From positions 504,361-568,360 of the forward strand of contig NZ_VZRA01000003.1 in the NCBI RefSeq assembly GCF_008802355.1: 64,000 bases of DNA, read 5' to 3'. The notes below the pieces were generated by a model. That model searched no databases. It was not told where the DNA came from and saw only the letters and a list, made by a program, of their open reading frames with translations. Position numbers and translations under genes: made by a program. Position 1 is the stretch's first letter. Each line of letters opens with the position of its first letter. Of this stretch, positions 31,916-42,352 are shown piece by piece. This stretch comes from Oryzomonas sagensis. Lineage in GTDB: Bacteria > Desulfobacterota > Desulfuromonadia > Geobacterales > Pseudopelobacteraceae.

Positions 31916-32770
31916 TCAATGCTTGATGCGGGGGTCCAGGGCGTCCCTGACCCCCTCTCCAAGCAGATTGTAGGCCAGAACCGTCACCAGGATAGCCAGG
32001 CCGGGAAAGAGGGAGAGCCACCAGGCGAATTCGATGTAATCCTTGCCGGAGGTGAGGATGTTGCCCCAGCTGGGGGTCGGCGGCTGGACACCGATGCCGA
32101 GGAACGAGAGGGCCGACTCGGTCAATATGGCGCCCGCGATGCCCAGGGTGGCGGCCACCAGGGCCGGCGAGACGGCATTGGGCAGGATGTGGCGGAAGAT
32201 GATGCGCCTGTCGGAACAGCCGATGCAACGTGCGGCCATGATGTAGTCCATCTCGCGGATGGAGAGAGTCTCGGCGCGCACCAGCCGGGCCACCCCCATC
32301 CAGCCGGTCAGGCCGATGACGATCATGATGTACCAGATGGAGGGACGCAAAAAGGTAATGACCGCCAGGATCAGGAAAAAGGTCGGAAAACAGAACATGA
32401 TGTCAACGACCCGCATGAGGATGTTGTCGACCCAGCCGCCGTAGAACCCGGCCACAAGCCCCAGAACCGTACCGATCAAGACGGCGATCCCGGCCGCCGC
32501 AAAGCCGACCAGCAGGGAGATCCGCGCCCCGTAGACGACCCGGCTGAAGACATCGCGCCCCAGGTCGTCGGTACCGAACCAGTGCCGCAGGGATGGAGGG
32601 TCCAGAACCTCCCTGGCATTGATCTCGTTGGGGCCGAAGTGCACGATCACCGGGGCCAGCAGCGCGACCGCCAGCATCAGCAGCACCACGATCGCCCCGG
32701 CCACGGCAAACCTGTTGCGCGCCAGACGGGGCCAGAACACGGCACGGAAATAGGAATGTTCTCCGATCAC
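31916..32770 (-). CDS. peptide/nickel-type ABC transporter permease, DppC-like
   Basis: A 284-residue inner-membrane permease with about six helices. The N-terminal domain typical of DppC/OppC reaches [19 protein letters not shown], and the coupling region is [24 protein letters not shown]. The start GTG at 32770 overlaps the DppB-like stop by four bases (GTGA), giving [13 protein letters not shown]. It is the last gene of an operon of binding protein and two permeases. No ATPase genes for this transporter are in the window. Confidence 0.87.
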   Translation of the reverse strand: MIGEHSYFRAVFWPRLARNRFAVAGAIVVLLMLAVALLAPVIVHFGPNEINAREVLDPPSLRHWFGTDDLGRDVFSRVVYGARISLLVGFAAAGIAVLIGTVLGLVAGFYGGWVDNILMRVVDIMFCFPTFFLILAVITFLRPSIWYIMIVIGLTGWMGVARLVRAETLSIREMDYIMAARCIGCSDRRIIFRHILPNAVSPALVAATLGIAGAILTESALSFLGIGVQPPTPSWGNILTSGKDYIEFAWWLSLFPGLAILVTVLAYNLLGEGVRDALDPRIKH

Positions 32771-33753
32771 TGCACGCCCCTCCCCTCCCTGATACGCGGG
32801 TCGGCCAGGGCATAGCACACATCGGCCACCAGATTGCCGATCAGGGTCAAAAGCGCGCCGATGATCACGATCCCCATCACCACCGGATAGTCGCGGGCCA
32901 TGACCGCCTGGTAGAAGAGCTGCCCCATGCCGGGAATGGCATAGATGGTCTCGAAGATGACGCTCCCGCCGATCAGCCCGGGAATGGCCAGGCCTGCCTG
33001 GGTGATCAGCGGCAGAAGGGCGTTGCGCAGGGCGTGCTTGTAGATCACGACCCGTTCGGAAAGGCCCTTGGCACGGGCGGTGGTGATGTAATCCTGGCCG
33101 ATCACGTTCAGCATGGACGAGCGCATGTACCGGGACAGCCCCGCAAGGCTGCCGAATGAGGCCACCATGATCGGCATGCAGAGGTGTTTGGCCATATCCC
33201 CCACATAGCGCAGCAGGCCGTAACTGTCGCTCCCCAGGGTATGCAGCCCCGAGATGGGAAGCCAGTTCAGCTTGACGCCGAACAGGTACATCAGAAGCAG
33301 CGCCAGCCAGAAGGTCGGCACGGCAAAACCGACGAAGACAAAGACCGTGATCCCCTTGTCCAGCCAGGTATCCCGGTGGGTGGCGGCCAGGATGCCGATG
33401 GGGATCGCCAGGCCGAATTCCAGCACCAGGGCGATGATGTTGAGGGCAAGGGTAATGGGGAGGCGTTCCGCGATCTTGTCCCTGACCGGCCGGTTGTCGG
33501 AGGAAAAGGAACGCCCCAGGTCCAGCCGCGCCAGCTTGCCGACCCAGGTGACATACTGCTCGGCTAGCGGCTTGTCCAGGCCGTAGAACTTGCGCATCCG
33601 CTCCCGGGCTTCCTTGCCCACCTTGGGGTTCATTGCCATCTGCATCTCCACCGGCTCGCCCGGCGCCAGATGGACGACCGAGAAGGTGATGAGGGTTATG
33701 CCGACCATGAGCGGGATCAACATCAGGATGCGTTTCATGAGATAACGTGTCAT
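32767..33753 (-). CDS. peptide/nickel-type ABC transporter permease, DppB-like
   Basis: A 328-residue permease with about six helices. [19 protein letters not shown] opens it, and the coupling helix is [41 protein letters not shown] is typical of DppB. The ATG at 33751-33753 lies one base after the binding-protein stop. Substrate specificity rests with the binding protein and is not clear; dipeptides, oligopeptides or metal chelates are all possible. Confidence 0.87.
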   Translation of the reverse strand: MTRYLMKRILMLIPLMVGITLITFSVVHLAPGEPVEMQMAMNPKVGKEARERMRKFYGLDKPLAEQYVTWVGKLARLDLGRSFSSDNRPVRDKIAERLPITLALNIIALVLEFGLAIPIGILAATHRDTWLDKGITVFVFVGFAVPTFWLALLLMYLFGVKLNWLPISGLHTLGSDSYGLLRYVGDMAKHLCMPIMVASFGSLAGLSRYMRSSMLNVIGQDYITTARAKGLSERVVIYKHALRNALLPLITQAGLAIPGLIGGSVIFETIYAIPGMGQLFYQAVMARDYPVVMGIVIIGALLTLIGNLVADVCYALADPRIREGRGVQ

Positions 33754-33754
33754 A

Positions 33755-35377
33755 TCAGTACACCTGCTCCGCCTTGGGCACGTACCATTTGATCTGATTG
33801 TAGCCGATGCCGGCCGGGGCCGTTTCCACACCGCGGATGCGGGCACTGACCACCGGCAGGGCGTCCGGCACATAGAGGAAGGTATAGGGCTGCTCGTCGG
33901 CCATGATCTCCTGGATACGGAAATAAGCCTTCTTGCGCTTTTCCATGTCAAAGGTGCTGCGCCCCTCCACCAGCAGACGGTCCACCTCGGCGTTTTTGAA
34001 ACCGACGAAGTTCAGTTCGCCCGGATTGGTCTTGCTGGAGTGCCAGACATCGTACATGTCCGGGTCCGGCGTGGTGGTCCATCCCAGCATGACCACCTCG
34101 AAATTCCCCTTGTCCACGAATTCCTTGAGGAACGTGGCCCACTCCACGATGCGGATCTTCACGTCGACCCCCACGTACCTGAGCCGCTGCTGGACGATCT
34201 GGGCCGTCAGCAGCCGCTGCTGGTTCCCCTGGTTGGTCAGGATGGTGAAGCTGAACGGTTTGCCGTCCTTCGTCAGGATGCCGTCACTGTTTTTCTCCCG
34301 CCACCCCGCCTGGGCCAGGAGTTCGGCCGCATGTTTGGGGTCGTAGGCGATATCCCTGACGTTGGGGTTGTAGGCCCAGCGGCCGGGAGGAATCGGTCCC
34401 GCCGCCTTCTGGCCCATGCCGAACAGCACGCCGTGGATCAACTCGTCCTTGTCGATGGCCGCGGTCAGGGCTTGCCGGATGCGCTTGTCCCGAAAAAGCG
34501 GATGGCGCAGGTTGTAGCCCATATAGACATAACTGGATGAGGGATAGCGGTACTTGTTGAACAGCGACGTGAACCGGGTCCCGGTGGTCTGGCGGGCATA
34601 CTGCACCGGCGTCAGCCCCATCATGTCGATGGCGCCGGCCTTGAGTTCCATGTACATGGTGGAGGTATCGGGGATGATACGGTAGATATAGCGGTCGATC
34701 CACGGCCTGCCTTCGAAGTAGTCGTGGTTGGATTCCAGCACGATCTTCTGGCCGGCGACCCACTCCTTGAAGCGGTACGGACCGGTGCCGATCGGCGCGC
34801 GAGCCAGGGGACTCTTGGTGATATCCTTCCCCTCCAGAAGGTGCGCCGGCAAAATGGCGGTCCCCCACGAGGCCAGGGCCGGCGCAAAGGGAGCGCCGTA
34901 GGTCACCCGGACGGTATAATCGTCGGGCGCGACAATGCCCTTGACCTGCTTGAAATCCTCGGCATAGGCGGTGGGCGTCTTGGGGTCGATGACGACATGG
35001 TAGGTATAGAGTACGTCGCGGGAGGTAAAGGGGGCGCCGTCGTGCCATTTCACCCCACGGCGCAGATGGAAGGTGATGGTGAGCCCATCCGGAGAGATGG
35101 CGAAGGATTGTGCCAGATCGCCGATAATCTTGAGGTTTTTGTCGTATTTGACCAAGCCGTTGTAGATCTGCCCGGCCACGGCATGGGATGAGCTATCGGT
35201 TGCCAGGAGTGGGATCAGGGTGGAGGCATCGCCGATGGTCCCCTCCACCAGGGCATCGCCATAGGCGGGTTTTACAACGCCGGCGCCTCCCCGGGGAGGC
35301 GCCGGCGCTTGGGTACATGCGGAAACGAAAAGAAAAAGGGCCGGGAAGAGCAGCCTGAAACGGCGCACCGTGTTCAT
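33755..35377 (-). CDS. peptide ABC transporter substrate-binding lipoprotein
   Basis: A 540-residue extracytoplasmic binding protein of the DppA/OppA (SBP_bac_5) family. The signal peptide ends in the lipobox VSAC at residue 21, so it is a lipoprotein. The conserved family block [21 protein letters not shown] is present (longer than quoted), as are YKFKEW-like and [19 protein letters not shown] regions. Its ATG overlaps the TPR-gene stop by four bases. It is translationally coupled to the permeases. Confidence 0.88.
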   Translation of the reverse strand: MNTVRRFRLLFPALFLFVSACTQAPAPPRGGAGVVKPAYGDALVEGTIGDASTLIPLLATDSSSHAVAGQIYNGLVKYDKNLKIIGDLAQSFAISPDGLTITFHLRRGVKWHDGAPFTSRDVLYTYHVVIDPKTPTAYAEDFKQVKGIVAPDDYTVRVTYGAPFAPALASWGTAILPAHLLEGKDITKSPLARAPIGTGPYRFKEWVAGQKIVLESNHDYFEGRPWIDRYIYRIIPDTSTMYMELKAGAIDMMGLTPVQYARQTTGTRFTSLFNKYRYPSSSYVYMGYNLRHPLFRDKRIRQALTAAIDKDELIHGVLFGMGQKAAGPIPPGRWAYNPNVRDIAYDPKHAAELLAQAGWREKNSDGILTKDGKPFSFTILTNQGNQQRLLTAQIVQQRLRYVGVDVKIRIVEWATFLKEFVDKGNFEVVMLGWTTTPDPDMYDVWHSSKTNPGELNFVGFKNAEVDRLLVEGRSTFDMEKRKKAYFRIQEIMADEQPYTFLYVPDALPVVSARIRGVETAPAGIGYNQIKWYVPKAEQVY

Positions 35378-37083
35378 CGATCACCCGGCTCCCCTTTGAG
35401 CTTGCGCAGCTTGTCCGCCAAATCCTTGCGTTCCGGTTCGATCTTCAGCGCGCGTTTGTAAAGCTTCAGCGCCTTGTGGTACTCCCGCTTGGCATAATAG
35501 GCGTCCCCCAGGTGCTCGGCGATGGTGGAGTCTTCCTCAACCTGGCGGTTGGCCTCCTCCAGGTATTTCACGGCCTCATCGAACTTTTTCATCTTGAAGT
35601 AAACCCAACCGAGACTGTCCAGGAAAAACCCATCATTGGGGCGGATGGCAACGGCCTGCTTGAGGTATTCCAACGCCTGTTCCAGGTTGATGCCCAACTC
35701 TGCATAGGTGTAGCCCAGAAAATTGAGCGCCTGGGAATCCTTGGGACTGATGGCGAGCACCTTTTTCATCTGTTCGATGGATTCGTTCTTTTTGCCCTGC
35801 TTGTCGTAAAGAACGCCGATGCGGAAAAAAAGGCGGGGCTCGTTCGGGAAGTCCTTTTCCGCGCCCAGCACCAGGGCCAGGGCATCATCGACCTTGCCGA
35901 GCGACTCGTAGAGCGTTGACAGGTTGAGATAGAGGTCCAGCTGGCCCGGATTGCCGGCAATGGCATCCTTGAGCATCCCCACCGCCTGGTCGGTCTTGCC
36001 CTTTTCCTTGAGGATAAAGGCGATGTGCCCGATGGCATCCAGGTAGGCGGCCGAAGCGTGAGGTATTTTGGTGTATTCGGCATAAGCCCGGTCGATATCG
36101 CCCTTCTCCTCATAGGCCATCCCCAGATAGAAACGTATCTGATCGGCGCTCGAATCCTTTTCGAGCATATCGTTGAATACCTTGATGGCGTCATCATACT
36201 GTTCCAGTTCAAGATGGAGCAGCCCGATCTTACGCATGGTTTCCGGGCCGGAAAGTCCGGAATCCGCTGCCCGCTTCAGGAGGTCAAGGGCATCCTCGAA
36301 GCGGCGCTGCTGAATAAGAAGCTGTATCAGGCGCTGCAGGACCGGGACCTTGCTGTCGTCGTCATCGAGAATGTTCTTATAGGTCTCGATCGCCTGGGGA
36401 TAGTCCCCCAGGGCTTCATAGGAAGCGGCCATGTCGAGGGCGGCCTGTTCGAACTCGGGCCGCAATTCGAGGGCTTTCTGAAAGTACCCCACCGCTTCGC
36501 GGTACAGCTTCATCTGGCTGTAGGCCCTGCCGAGATAGTAGTACCCCAGCATGGAGTCGGGATTGACCTTGATCAGCGACTTGAGCGTGGTGACGGTCTC
36601 TTCGTACTCGTTGAGCCGCGACAGGGCCAGGGACAGGTGCAGATAGGCGTCTTCCCGGGAAGGGTCGAGCTGGACCGCCTTGCGCAGATAATCGAGTGCT
36701 TCCCGGTCCTTGCCGATGGACGACAGGGTCGTGCCGGCCATGATATAGGGCTCACGATAGGTCGGGTCGAGCTTGATGGCCTTGTCGAAGTATTCCATGG
36801 CCTCTTGTGCCTGCCCGATCTTCAGCTTGACCTCGGCAACGGCGTTGTTGAGAAAGGGGGATGCCGGGTCCAACTCAAGGGCATCCCTCAGAATGGACAG
36901 GGCGGTGGGGAAATCACCGTCGTAGGCCGACAAACGAGCCCGGGAATAGAGATACAGGGCCCGGGACTGGTTGCCGTATGCCAAGCGGGACGGCGAGGGA
37001 TCGACACGCGTCGGGGAACCGGTTGTCGCGCAGGAGGAGAGCAGAATGGCGGACAGTGCTATCAATAGAAAACAGGGCTTCAC
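35374..37083 (-). CDS. tetratricopeptide-repeat lipoprotein
   Basis: A 569-residue protein made almost wholly of TPR helices, about 14 repeats, for example ALEYLKQAVAIRPNDGFFLD and KALKLYKRALKIEPERKD. The signal peptide ends in a lipobox LSSC at residue 18. It probably sits on the outer membrane or in the periplasm as a scaffold. The position at the head of a peptide transporter operon, with a four-base overlap, suggests coordinated expression, but TPR proteins of this type are also found alone. No obvious family-specific domain is visible. Function unknown. Confidence 0.78.
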   Translation of the reverse strand: MKPCFLLIALSAILLSSCATTGSPTRVDPSPSRLAYGNQSRALYLYSRARLSAYDGDFPTALSILRDALELDPASPFLNNAVAEVKLKIGQAQEAMEYFDKAIKLDPTYREPYIMAGTTLSSIGKDREALDYLRKAVQLDPSREDAYLHLSLALSRLNEYEETVTTLKSLIKVNPDSMLGYYYLGRAYSQMKLYREAVGYFQKALELRPEFEQAALDMAASYEALGDYPQAIETYKNILDDDDSKVPVLQRLIQLLIQQRRFEDALDLLKRAADSGLSGPETMRKIGLLHLELEQYDDAIKVFNDMLEKDSSADQIRFYLGMAYEEKGDIDRAYAEYTKIPHASAAYLDAIGHIAFILKEKGKTDQAVGMLKDAIAGNPGQLDLYLNLSTLYESLGKVDDALALVLGAEKDFPNEPRLFFRIGVLYDKQGKKNESIEQMKKVLAISPKDSQALNFLGYTYAELGINLEQALEYLKQAVAIRPNDGFFLDSLGWVYFKMKKFDEAVKYLEEANRQVEEDSTIAEHLGDAYYAKREYHKALKLYKRALKIEPERKDLADKLRKLKGEPGDR

Positions 37084-37221
37084 AGCGGCGTTCCTCGTTG
37101 TTGAAAAGTGTGATAAAACCTAGCATGAAACCTAATCACCGTCAAATGAATATCAGACCGGCCAGTTGCTTGCGGAAGCGTTGTTTTAATGGTAGTATTC
37201 TTATCTAAGAGAGAGACCATC

Positions 37222-38787
37222 ATGCAACGCAATATACTAAAATCATTATTGAAATCCAGCGCATACCCGGAGGCGGCCGGCGTCGTCGAACTGATTCAGA
37301 CGCACGTTTCCTGGATATTCCTGGCGGGCGACACGGTCTACAAGATCAAAAAGCCCGTTGATTTCGGGTTTCTCAACTTCTCGACCATCGATCGGCGCCG
37401 GTTTTACTGCCATGAAGAGGTACGGCTCAACAGCCGTCTCTGCCCGGATATCTACCTGGGAGTCGTCGAAGTGCGGGAGGCTCCCGGCGGAGCCGCATTT
37501 TTCGGGGACGGCCCGATCATCGATTATGCCGTCAAGATGAGGCGACTCCCGGCAGGACGGATGCTCGACCAACTGGTGTCCAGGGGAGAGGTAACCGCCG
37601 CCGATATGCGGGCGGTGGCCAAGGTCATCGCCGACTTCCACCTCGCCGCCGCCACCTCGCCCGCCATCAGCGAATACGGTCGACGGGAACGGGTCATGGC
37701 CAATTGGCAGGAAAACTTTGCCCAGAGCGCGGCAGACAATTCCCGCACGCCGCTCTCACCCGACGAGTTGGCGGTGATCCGGGAATGGGTGTCCTCATTT
37801 GTCGAAAGCCGGGCTGAGCTTTTTGAAAAACGGATAGCCCAAGGGTTCATCCGTGAATGCGACGGAGATATCCACCTGGAGAACATCTGCCTGACCGACG
37901 GCAGGATTTACATCTTCGACTGCATCGAGTTCAACGAGCGCTTCCGCTACTGCGACACGGCCGCCGATATCGCCTTTCTGCTCATGGACCTCGACTATCA
38001 CCGCCGTCACGACCTGGCAGAGGCGGTGCAGGACGAATATCTGGCCGCCTCGGGTGATGCCGGCCTTCTGGAACTGGTCGATTTCTACAAGCTGTACCGC
38101 GCCTTTGTGCGGGGCAAGGTGGAAAATCTCCGCCAGAACGACAGCGGCATAGATCCGCAGGAGCAGGAACGCGCCGGAGTGAGAGCGGCCGGATACTTCC
38201 GGCTGGCGCGCGGTTACATCGAGCGGCAGCGCCAGAAAACGACTCTTTTCATCACCTGCGGCCTCACCGGGAGCGGCAAAAGCACCCTGGCGGCACAACT
38301 GGCCTTTGAGCTCGGCATTGCGACCTACAATTCGGACAGGGTTCGCAAACAGATGGCGGCCCTGCCGCCGGATACGGCCATGCGCGTGCCGTTCGGGACC
38401 GGCCTGTACTCGGCCGCAGCCAGCGAGGCCACCTATGCCGAACTGCTGCGTCTGGCGGAAGCCGAACTCGGTGCGGGACGTTCCGTCGTCATCGATGCTT
38501 GCTTCATCAGCCGCAGTCGGCGGCGCCCCTTCATCCACCTGGCCGAAAGACTCGCAGTCCGTTGCGTCGTGCTGCACTGCGCCTGCCCGGAGACGGAGCA
38601 TCGCCGCCGTCTGGTCGCACGGGAAGCGGCCGGCGAGAACATCTCCGACGGACGCCTGGAGATTCTCGAATTGCAGCGCGACAGCTTCCAACCGCCCGAT
38701 GCGTCGGAAGGGCTCGTGGTAAACGTTGCCACGGACGCTGCGCCCGAGACCCTCACCACCCCGATCTACGCGAGGCTCGCGCCATGA
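37222..38787 (+). CDS. aminoglycoside phosphotransferase-like/P-loop kinase fusion
   Basis: A 521-residue two-domain protein. Residues 1-330 resemble the APH kinase fold, with IKKPVDFGFLNFS at the ATP-binding side and DGDIHLENICLTDG as the catalytic loop followed by FDCIEFNERFRYCD, the metal-binding part. The usual HGDxHxxN is CDGDIHLEN here. The C-terminal domain is an AAA-type P-loop nucleoside kinase starting TCGLTGSGKSTLAAQLA. Similar fusions occur widely as uncharacterised 'bifunctional aminoglycoside phosphotransferase/ATP-binding proteins'. The ATG at 37222 is the best start. It overlaps the downstream small membrane protein by four bases, so it belongs to the same transcript as the symporter-phosphatase module. 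Confidence 0.8.
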   Translation: MQRNILKSLLKSSAYPEAAGVVELIQTHVSWIFLAGDTVYKIKKPVDFGFLNFSTIDRRRFYCHEEVRLNSRLCPDIYLGVVEVREAPGGAAFFGDGPIIDYAVKMRRLPAGRMLDQLVSRGEVTAADMRAVAKVIADFHLAAATSPAISEYGRRERVMANWQENFAQSAADNSRTPLSPDELAVIREWVSSFVESRAELFEKRIAQGFIRECDGDIHLENICLTDGRIYIFDCIEFNERFRYCDTAADIAFLLMDLDYHRRHDLAEAVQDEYLAASGDAGLLELVDFYKLYRAFVRGKVENLRQNDSGIDPQEQERAGVRAAGYFRLARGYIERQRQKTTLFITCGLTGSGKSTLAAQLAFELGIATYNSDRVRKQMAALPPDTAMRVPFGTGLYSAAASEATYAELLRLAEAELGAGRSVVIDACFISRSRRRPFIHLAERLAVRCVVLHCACPETEHRRRLVAREAAGENISDGRLEILELQRDSFQPPDASEGLVVNVATDAAPETLTTPIYARLAP

Positions 38788-39044
38788 CGAGGCACCTGCG
38801 CCACAAGCTCCTGCGCCGGCTCCAGTTCCGGGAATCATGGGTCATCTTCTTCGTGGCGGGCTTCATCATGATGAACTTTCCCTTTTTGCACATCTTCAAC
38901 AAGCCGGGCACCATCTTCGGTTACCCGTTCATGTTTCTCTATTTCTATCTCGGCTGGGCCGCGTCCATATTCATAATCTATCTCTTCACCCTGGCAGTCA
39001 GCAATCCGACCGCCGCTAAATCACCGGAGAACAAACAACCGTGA
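38784..39044 (+). CDS. small two-helix membrane protein, symporter-associated
   Basis: An 86-residue protein with two hydrophobic helices, WVIFFVAGFIMMNFPFL and FMFLYFYLGWAASIFIIYLF, and a basic N-terminus (RHLRHKLLRRL). It sits directly before a sodium:solute-symporter-like protein and overlaps both neighbours by four bases (ATGA and GTGA). Small two-helix partners (for example DUF4212-type subunits) often precede SSS-family transporters, so it is likely a subunit of the sensor. Its sequence does not obviously belong to DUF4212, and no function can be proved. Confidence 0.7.
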   Translation: MTRHLRHKLLRRLQFRESWVIFFVAGFIMMNFPFLHIFNKPGTIFGYPFMFLYFYLGWAASIFIIYLFTLAVSNPTAAKSPENKQP

Positions 39045-42000
39045 GCTCCGGCTTTGCCCATGCGGCAATCATATCGGCCCTCTACACCGCACTGATCTTC
39101 CTGATCGCCTGGTATGCCCACCGCCGCAAGGAGACAGGCCGGAGCATCGTCGGCAATCCCTACGTCTATTCCCTGTCCATTGCGGTCTACTGCACGTCGT
39201 GGACCTTCTACGGCAGCGTCGGCAAGGCGGCCACCACCGGCCTGGACTTCCTGATGATCTATGTCGGGCCGTCGCTCACCGCATTTTCCTGGTTTTTCCT
39301 GCTGCGCCGCATCGTCCAGATCAGCAAGGAGAACAACATCACCTCCATCGCCGACTTCATCAGCCTGCGCTACGGCAAGTCGCTCTGGCTGGGCGCCCTG
39401 GTGACCCTGATCTCCACCTTGGGCATCATGCCCTATATCGCCCTGCAGATAAAGGCGGTTTCCACCAGTTTCTACCTGATCGGCGGATTCCGGGCCAACA
39501 GTATCCACATTCCCCACGGCGGAGGCGAATTGTCGGTGCCGACCGGCCTTTTGCTCGCCCTGATCCTGTCGATCTTCAGCATCATCTTCGGAGCCCGCAG
39601 GCTGGCATCGAGCGAACGCCACGAGGGGCTGATCGCCGCCGTGGCCTTCGAATCGCTGGTCAAACTGGTCAGCCTGCTCGGGGTGGGCATCTTTGTCACC
39701 TATTACCTCTTTGACGGTTTCGGCGATATCTTCACCCGTTTCCATGCCGCCCGCCCCAAACTGTTCGAGCAACTTTTCACCTTTGGCGGTGCCAGCAACG
39801 ACCCGGGCTATATCCCCTCCTTCACCATGCTCGTCATGTCCATGGCCGCCATCATGCTCCTGCCGCGCCAATTCCATGTCATGGTGATCGAAAACTCGGA
39901 CGAAAAGCATATCACCAAGGCCATGTGGCTCTTTCCCGCCTACCTTTTCCTGATCAACCTGTTCGTCATGCCGATTGCCCTGGGCGGCATCCTGACCACC
40001 GGCAGCAGTACCGGGGCCGATTTTTTCGTCATCAACGTCCCACTTTTGAGCGGACACGGCACCATCGCCCTCTTGGCCTTTCTGGGAGGGGTATCGGCCG
40101 CCGCCGGGATGGTTATGGTGGAATCGGTCGCCATATCCACCATGCTGCTCAACAATATCTTCATGCCGGTCATCGTTCGCTTCACCCCCCAACCCTGGTT
40201 TCCCTATCTGCTGATCAACCTGAAACGGCTCGGCATCATTCTGGTGATCTTCCTGGGGTATTTCTACTACCGGATCGCGGGCGACTCCTACATGCTGGTC
40301 AATATGGGGCTGATCTCCTTCTCGGCCGCCTGCCAGTTTCTGCCGGTCATGCTGGGGGGCCTCTATTGGAGGCGCGGCAACAAAACCGGCGCCATTACCG
40401 GTATCCTGTTCGGCTTTCTGACCTGGGCCTATACCTTGCTGCTCCCTTCGCTCGGCAAACCCGGCTGGCTTGGGATGGAACTGTTCACGAAAGGCCCTTT
40501 CGGCATCGGACTCCTCAAGCCGACCGAACTGTTCGGCCTCAGCAACATGGACCTGTGGAGCCACTCCCTGTTCTGGAGCATGCTGTTCAACGTGGGCGCA
40601 TATATCTTCTGCTCGATCCTGTTGCGCCAGGACGAGTCGGAGCGCGAGCAGGTCCGGCGCTTCATCGGTAGCTACGAGCAGGAGCGCGCCTACTATCCGG
40701 CAGAGACCAAGCGTCTCTCCAAGCCGGTTACCATCGGCCAGTTCGTCAATCTGATGGCCAAGTTCATCGGAGAGGCGGATGCGCACCGAGCCATCAGCAG
40801 CCACCTGGGCGACCGGGAGATGGACGCGGACGGCAATGTTCCCGAGTTCGAACTGCCCAACCTGAAGCGGTTCACCGAGAAAACCCTGGCCGGGTCGGTC
40901 GGCGCGGCCGCCGCCGGGGCCATTGTGGACAGTTTCCTTTCCGACATGGGGTCACGCATGGAATCGGTCTACGATATCTTCAGCTCCGTGCGCACCTCCC
41001 TCGACCAGAGCCGCGAAGCTCTCTACGTCCGCCTGAAGGCGTCCGAGATCATCAATCGTACCCTTGACCTCCAGATCATCATGGATGACCTGCTCAACCT
41101 GCTCTTGAAGGAATTCAAGCTTGATGTGGCCTTCATCCAACTGCGCAACGGCAACGGCACCCTGACGGTCAAGAGCTATCAGGGGAGCAACCGGCGTCCC
41201 GTGGCTCCGCGGCATTGGTTCATGGAAAGCGCTCCCTACTGGGATATGGCGCTTTTGGACCGCAAGCCGCACTTCGTCAACGACACCAGCCAGATCAGTG
41301 GGACCGTCAACCTGGAGCAGACTATTGGGGAGGGAATCGTTTCCTGCGCCTATCTCCCCATCTTCCGCGAGGGCGAACCCTCCCTGGGGGTGTTATCGGT
41401 TTTTTCCAAATCGATCACCGGCATTTTCACCGAAGAGTTCATCAGCCTGCTGTGCAGTTTGGCGGGCCAACTGGCCCAGGCGGTCACCATTGTCCGCGAG
41501 ATGGAGGCCAAGGAGCGGGAACGGAATGAGAAGGAACTGGCGCTCCTGACAAGCGCGCGGGTCACGCGGGACATGGAGATCGCCCAACAGATCCAGATGT
41601 CGCTCCTGCCCGACGCCGCCCCGGAGACCTTCGGGATCGATATGGCGGGCCGCTGCATCTCGGCCGCCCATGTGGGGGGCGATTATTACGATTTTTTCAA
41701 GCGCGACGACCGCACCATCGACCTCCTGATCGCCGACGTCTCCGGGCACAGCGTCGGCGCGGCCCTGATCATGGCCGAGGTACGCACCCTGTTGCGCGCC
41801 CAGGTCAATTCCGCCCACAGCGCCAGCGCCATTCTGCAAATCCTCAACAGCCAGCTTTACGACGATCTGACCCGCTCCGAGCTGTTCATCACCATGTTCT
41901 ACGCCAAGTACAACTCCGCCACCGGCCGCCTTTCCTTCGCCAATGCCGGCCACAACCGTCCCATGATCAGCCGTGACGGCGAGCACTCATGCGTCGAGTT

Positions 42001-42289
42001 GGACGCGGAAGGCCTGATCCTCGGCGTCAAGACCTCGGTAATATTCGAGGAGCGCAGTTTCGAGCTTAAGGCGGGGGATGTGCTGCTCTTCTATACGGAC
42101 GGCCTGACCGAGGCGCGCAACGAGCGGGACGAGATGTTCGGGACCGGGCGGGTATGCTCTCTCCTGGGCACGCTGCGGCACCTGCCGGCCAGGGAGATTA
42201 TCGATGCGTTCTACGCGGCGGTCAGGGGCTTCACCGCTTCGGAAACATTCCAGGATGATATCTCCCTGGTCGTGCTCAAAATCCTGTAG
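39041..42289 (+). CDS. SSS symporter-STAC-GAF-SpoIIE phosphatase fusion
   Basis: A 1082-residue sensor-like membrane protein. Residues 1-530 form a sodium:solute-symporter fold with about 13 helices (opening TAL...WYAHRR and YCTSWTFYGSVG). Residues about 560-635 resemble the STAC linker of CbrA-type kinases, including FTEKTLAGSVGAAAAGAIV. A GAF-like domain spans about 665-815, then a helix (MEAKERERNEKELALLTSAR). The SpoIIE/PP2C domain is about 840-1082 with RDMEIAQQIQMSLLP, GGDYYDFF, IADVSGHSVGAAL, ANAGHN, YTDGLTEARN and QDDISL, so all metal-binding acids are present. GTG start at 39041. It should dephosphorylate the downstream STAS protein. Confidence 0.88.
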   Translation: MSSGFAHAAIISALYTALIFLIAWYAHRRKETGRSIVGNPYVYSLSIAVYCTSWTFYGSVGKAATTGLDFLMIYVGPSLTAFSWFFLLRRIVQISKENNITSIADFISLRYGKSLWLGALVTLISTLGIMPYIALQIKAVSTSFYLIGGFRANSIHIPHGGGELSVPTGLLLALILSIFSIIFGARRLASSERHEGLIAAVAFESLVKLVSLLGVGIFVTYYLFDGFGDIFTRFHAARPKLFEQLFTFGGASNDPGYIPSFTMLVMSMAAIMLLPRQFHVMVIENSDEKHITKAMWLFPAYLFLINLFVMPIALGGILTTGSSTGADFFVINVPLLSGHGTIALLAFLGGVSAAAGMVMVESVAISTMLLNNIFMPVIVRFTPQPWFPYLLINLKRLGIILVIFLGYFYYRIAGDSYMLVNMGLISFSAACQFLPVMLGGLYWRRGNKTGAITGILFGFLTWAYTLLLPSLGKPGWLGMELFTKGPFGIGLLKPTELFGLSNMDLWSHSLFWSMLFNVGAYIFCSILLRQDESEREQVRRFIGSYEQERAYYPAETKRLSKPVTIGQFVNLMAKFIGEADAHRAISSHLGDREMDADGNVPEFELPNLKRFTEKTLAGSVGAAAAGAIVDSFLSDMGSRMESVYDIFSSVRTSLDQSREALYVRLKASEIINRTLDLQIIMDDLLNLLLKEFKLDVAFIQLRNGNGTLTVKSYQGSNRRPVAPRHWFMESAPYWDMALLDRKPHFVNDTSQISGTVNLEQTIGEGIVSCAYLPIFREGEPSLGVLSVFSKSITGIFTEEFISLLCSLAGQLAQAVTIVREMEAKERERNEKELALLTSARVTRDMEIAQQIQMSLLPDAAPETFGIDMAGRCISAAHVGGDYYDFFKRDDRTIDLLIADVSGHSVGAALIMAEVRTLLRAQVNSAHSASAILQILNSQLYDDLTRSELFITMFYAKYNSATGRLSFANAGHNRPMISRDGEHSCVELDAEGLILGVKTSVIFEERSFELKAGDVLLFYTDGLTEARNERDEMFGTGRVCSLLGTLRHLPAREIIDAFYAAVRGFTASETFQDDISLVVLKIL

Positions 42290-42352
42290 AATCACCGCAC
42301 CGTTCCCCGGCCTCGGCGCTCTGAGGGGGACACATAACGAAAGGAGTTACCC

